From JANLUX01 sp031366005 (lineage in GTDB: Bacteria > Bacteroidota > Bacteroidia > AKYH767-A > OLB10), in the NCBI GenBank assembly GCA_031366005.1, contig JANLZB010000057.1, positions 1-14,278 on the forward strand: 14,278 bases of DNA. The letters run 5' to 3'. Each line of letters begins with the position of its first letter. Position 1 is the first letter of the stretch. The notes under the pieces were generated by a model, which saw only the letters and a program-made list of their open reading frames with translations, had not been told where the DNA came from and made no database searches. The translations under genes and the position numbers were made by a program. Of this stretch, positions 12,854 through 14,278 are shown piece after piece.

Positions 12854-14278
12854 ATGACATTAATAAAATCAATTTCAGGTATCCGCGGAACGATCGGAGG
12901 CAAGCCGGGCGATGCATTAACTCCTGTGGATATTGTAAAGTTCACCGCTGCTTTCGGCACTTTTATCATTGCAAAAAATAATCCTGATATGGATCGGGAG
13001 AAAAAAACAAAAATTATTGTTGGTCGCGATGCACGCATGTCGGGCAGCATGTTAAACAACATTGTTGCAGGCACTTTGTGCGGATTAGGGATTGATGTGA
13101 TTGATCTCGGATTCAGCACCACACCCACAGTTGAGATGGCGGTGGTTTTTCACAACGCTCAGGGCGGAATTATTCTTACTGCCAGTCACAATCCAAAACA
13201 ATGGAATGCTTTAAAGCTGCTCAATGATAAAGGCGAATTTATTTCAGGTGCTGAAGGCGAAGAAGTATTGCGTGTCGCAGAAAGCGAAGAAGTCCGTTAT
13301 GCTGATGTAAATCATCTTGGCAAAGTAACCAACGACAACACTGCACTTGCAAAACATTTCGAAGCAATTTTAGCATTGCCCCTGGTTGATAAAAAAGCAA
13401 TTGAGAAAGCAAACTTTAAAGTGGTGATTGATTGCGTAAATTCCACAGGGGGAATTGCAGTTCCTGCTCTGTTGCGTTCATTGGGTGTAAAAGATATTGT
13501 AGAATTATATTGCGAACCAAATGGACAGTTTCCTCACAACCCTGAACCACTACCAGAAAATCTCGGTGATCTTTCAAAAGAAGTGGTAAAGAAAAAAGCA
13601 CATTTCGGCATTGCAGTGGATCCTGATGTTGACCGTCTTGCACTGGTGTGTGAAGATGGAGAAATGTTTGGTGAGGAATATACCTTGGTAGCAGTTGCAG
13701 ATTATGTTTTAAAAAATAAAAAAGGAAATACTGTTTCCAATTTATCATCCACGCGTGCTTTGCGTGATGTTACAGAAAAACATGGCGGAATTTATTCCGC
13801 TTCAGCAGTAGGCGAAGTGAATGTGGTGGACCTGATGAAAGAAAAACAAGCAGTGATTGGTGGTGAAGGAAATGGCGGAGTCATTTATCCTGAATTGCAT
13901 TATGGTCGTGATGCATTGGTTGGTATTGCTTTGTTTTTAACACATCTTGCAAAGTTTGGCAAGAGCTGTTCCATGTTACGTGCTTCTTATCCTGATTATT
14001 TTATCTCTAAAAATAAAATTGAGTTAACTCCTGATATGAATATGGATGAGATACTTTCAGGAATCAAAACCAAATACAAGAAGCAACCTGTTAACACCAT
14101 TGACGGAGTGAAGATTGAATTTGATAAAGAATGGGTTCACTTACGCAAGTCAAATACAGAACCTATTATCAGAATCTATTCTGAAAGCACCTCAATGACA
14201 ACAGCAGAAAATCTCGCTGAAAAAATATTTCTGATGGTGAGGTCTTCAGCAACTTCGCAACGCGCTTCCGCGCATTCT
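12854..14278 (+). CDS. glmM: Phosphoglucosamine mutase (alpha-D-phosphohexomutase), 3'-truncated by the window edge
   Basis: The enzyme interconverts glucosamine-6-phosphate and glucosamine-1-phosphate, feeding UDP-GlcNAc for peptidoglycan and lipid A. The visible 475 codons contain all four domains: start SGIRGTIGG (8-16); active-site loop TASHNPKQWNALK (109-121) with phospho-acceptor Ser111; metal loop DPDVDR (256-261); sugar-specificity loop GGEGNGG (336-342); and C-terminal phosphate-binding RKSNTEPIIRIYSES (431-445). The GEGNGG form and the Bacteroidota background favour GlmM, although phosphomannomutase activity cannot be ruled out. The ATG at 12854 fits the family start and lies behind a promoter motif. 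No stop is reached before 14278; the visible end (RSSATSQRASAHS) already exceeds the usual length of about 450-465 residues, so the stop should lie just outside. Confidence 0.93.
   Translation, partial: MTLIKSISGIRGTIGGKPGDALTPVDIVKFTAAFGTFIIAKNNPDMDREKKTKIIVGRDARMSGSMLNNIVAGTLCGLGIDVIDLGFSTTPTVEMAVVFHNAQGGIILTASHNPKQWNALKLLNDKGEFISGAEGEEVLRVAESEEVRYADVNHLGKVTNDNTALAKHFEAILALPLVDKKAIEKANFKVVIDCVNSTGGIAVPALLRSLGVKDIVELYCEPNGQFPHNPEPLPENLGDLSKEVVKKKAHFGIAVDPDVDRLALVCEDGEMFGEEYTLVAVADYVLKNKKGNTVSNLSSTRALRDVTEKHGGIYSASAVGEVNVVDLMKEKQAVIGGEGNGGVIYPELHYGRDALVGIALFLTHLAKFGKSCSMLRASYPDYFISKNKIELTPDMNMDEILSGIKTKYKKQPVNTIDGVKIEFDKEWVHLRKSNTEPIIRIYSESTSMTTAENLAEKIFLMVRSSATSQRASAHS

Noticed and set aside
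1..14278. tRNA, rRNA, CRISPR array, riboswitch or insertion sequence
   Set aside because: No cloverleaf, rRNA-like stretch, direct-repeat array or transposase motif was found on either strand by reading; small RNAs cannot be excluded.

Overview
The window looks like chromosomal DNA of an AT-rich member of the Bacteroidota, probably near Chitinophagales/Sphingobacteriia. The signs are the TAnnTTTG -7 promoter element typical of that phylum (TATCTTTG occurs three times just ahead of genes), weak or absent Shine-Dalgarno sequences, a Bacteroidota-style Ig-like lipoprotein, and the phylum's habit of placing short palindromic repeats between genes. No rRNA, tRNA, CRISPR array, transposase or integrase was seen.

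Region 1 (1-2385) is a Kai-type module on the + strand: the 3' part of a canonical kaiB, a divergent second KaiB-like gene 13 nt later, and a soluble PAS-GAF-histidine kinase 1 nt after that. kaiC is probably just upstream, outside the window. The second KaiB-like protein tied to a kinase resembles cyanobacterial SasA (KaiB-like sensor domain plus kinase) divided into two polypeptides. This is the most interesting candidate system here.

Region 2 (2531-8310) is mostly housekeeping, all on +: guaB (IMP dehydrogenase, GTP synthesis), a ComF-type phosphoribosyltransferase, free-methionine-(R)-sulfoxide reductase overlapping by 1 nt with an Ig-like-domain lipoprotein, then, beyond a perfect 22-bp inverted repeat, a RidA-family deaminase and a glyoxalase-II-like metallo-hydrolase.

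Region 3 (8311-12708) is accessory and shows signs of rearrangement. A secreted protein of unknown function (8521-10005) is followed directly after its stop codon by a 62-codon C-terminal remnant of GTP cyclohydrolase II (ribA/ribBA). Next come about 300 bp of non-coding DNA rich in palindromes. Two AT-rich genes on the minus strand follow, a small protein with a HEPN-like R-x4-H motif and a secreted protein. Beyond a bidirectional terminator lies a DUF4160 gene broken by two offsetting frameshifts, with its usual partner, an intact DUF2442 gene.

Region 4 (12812-end) returns to core metabolism with glmM-type phosphoglucosamine mutase (peptidoglycan precursor synthesis), which runs off the right edge.

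All functions are assigned by reading motifs and recalled family features; no searches were run.
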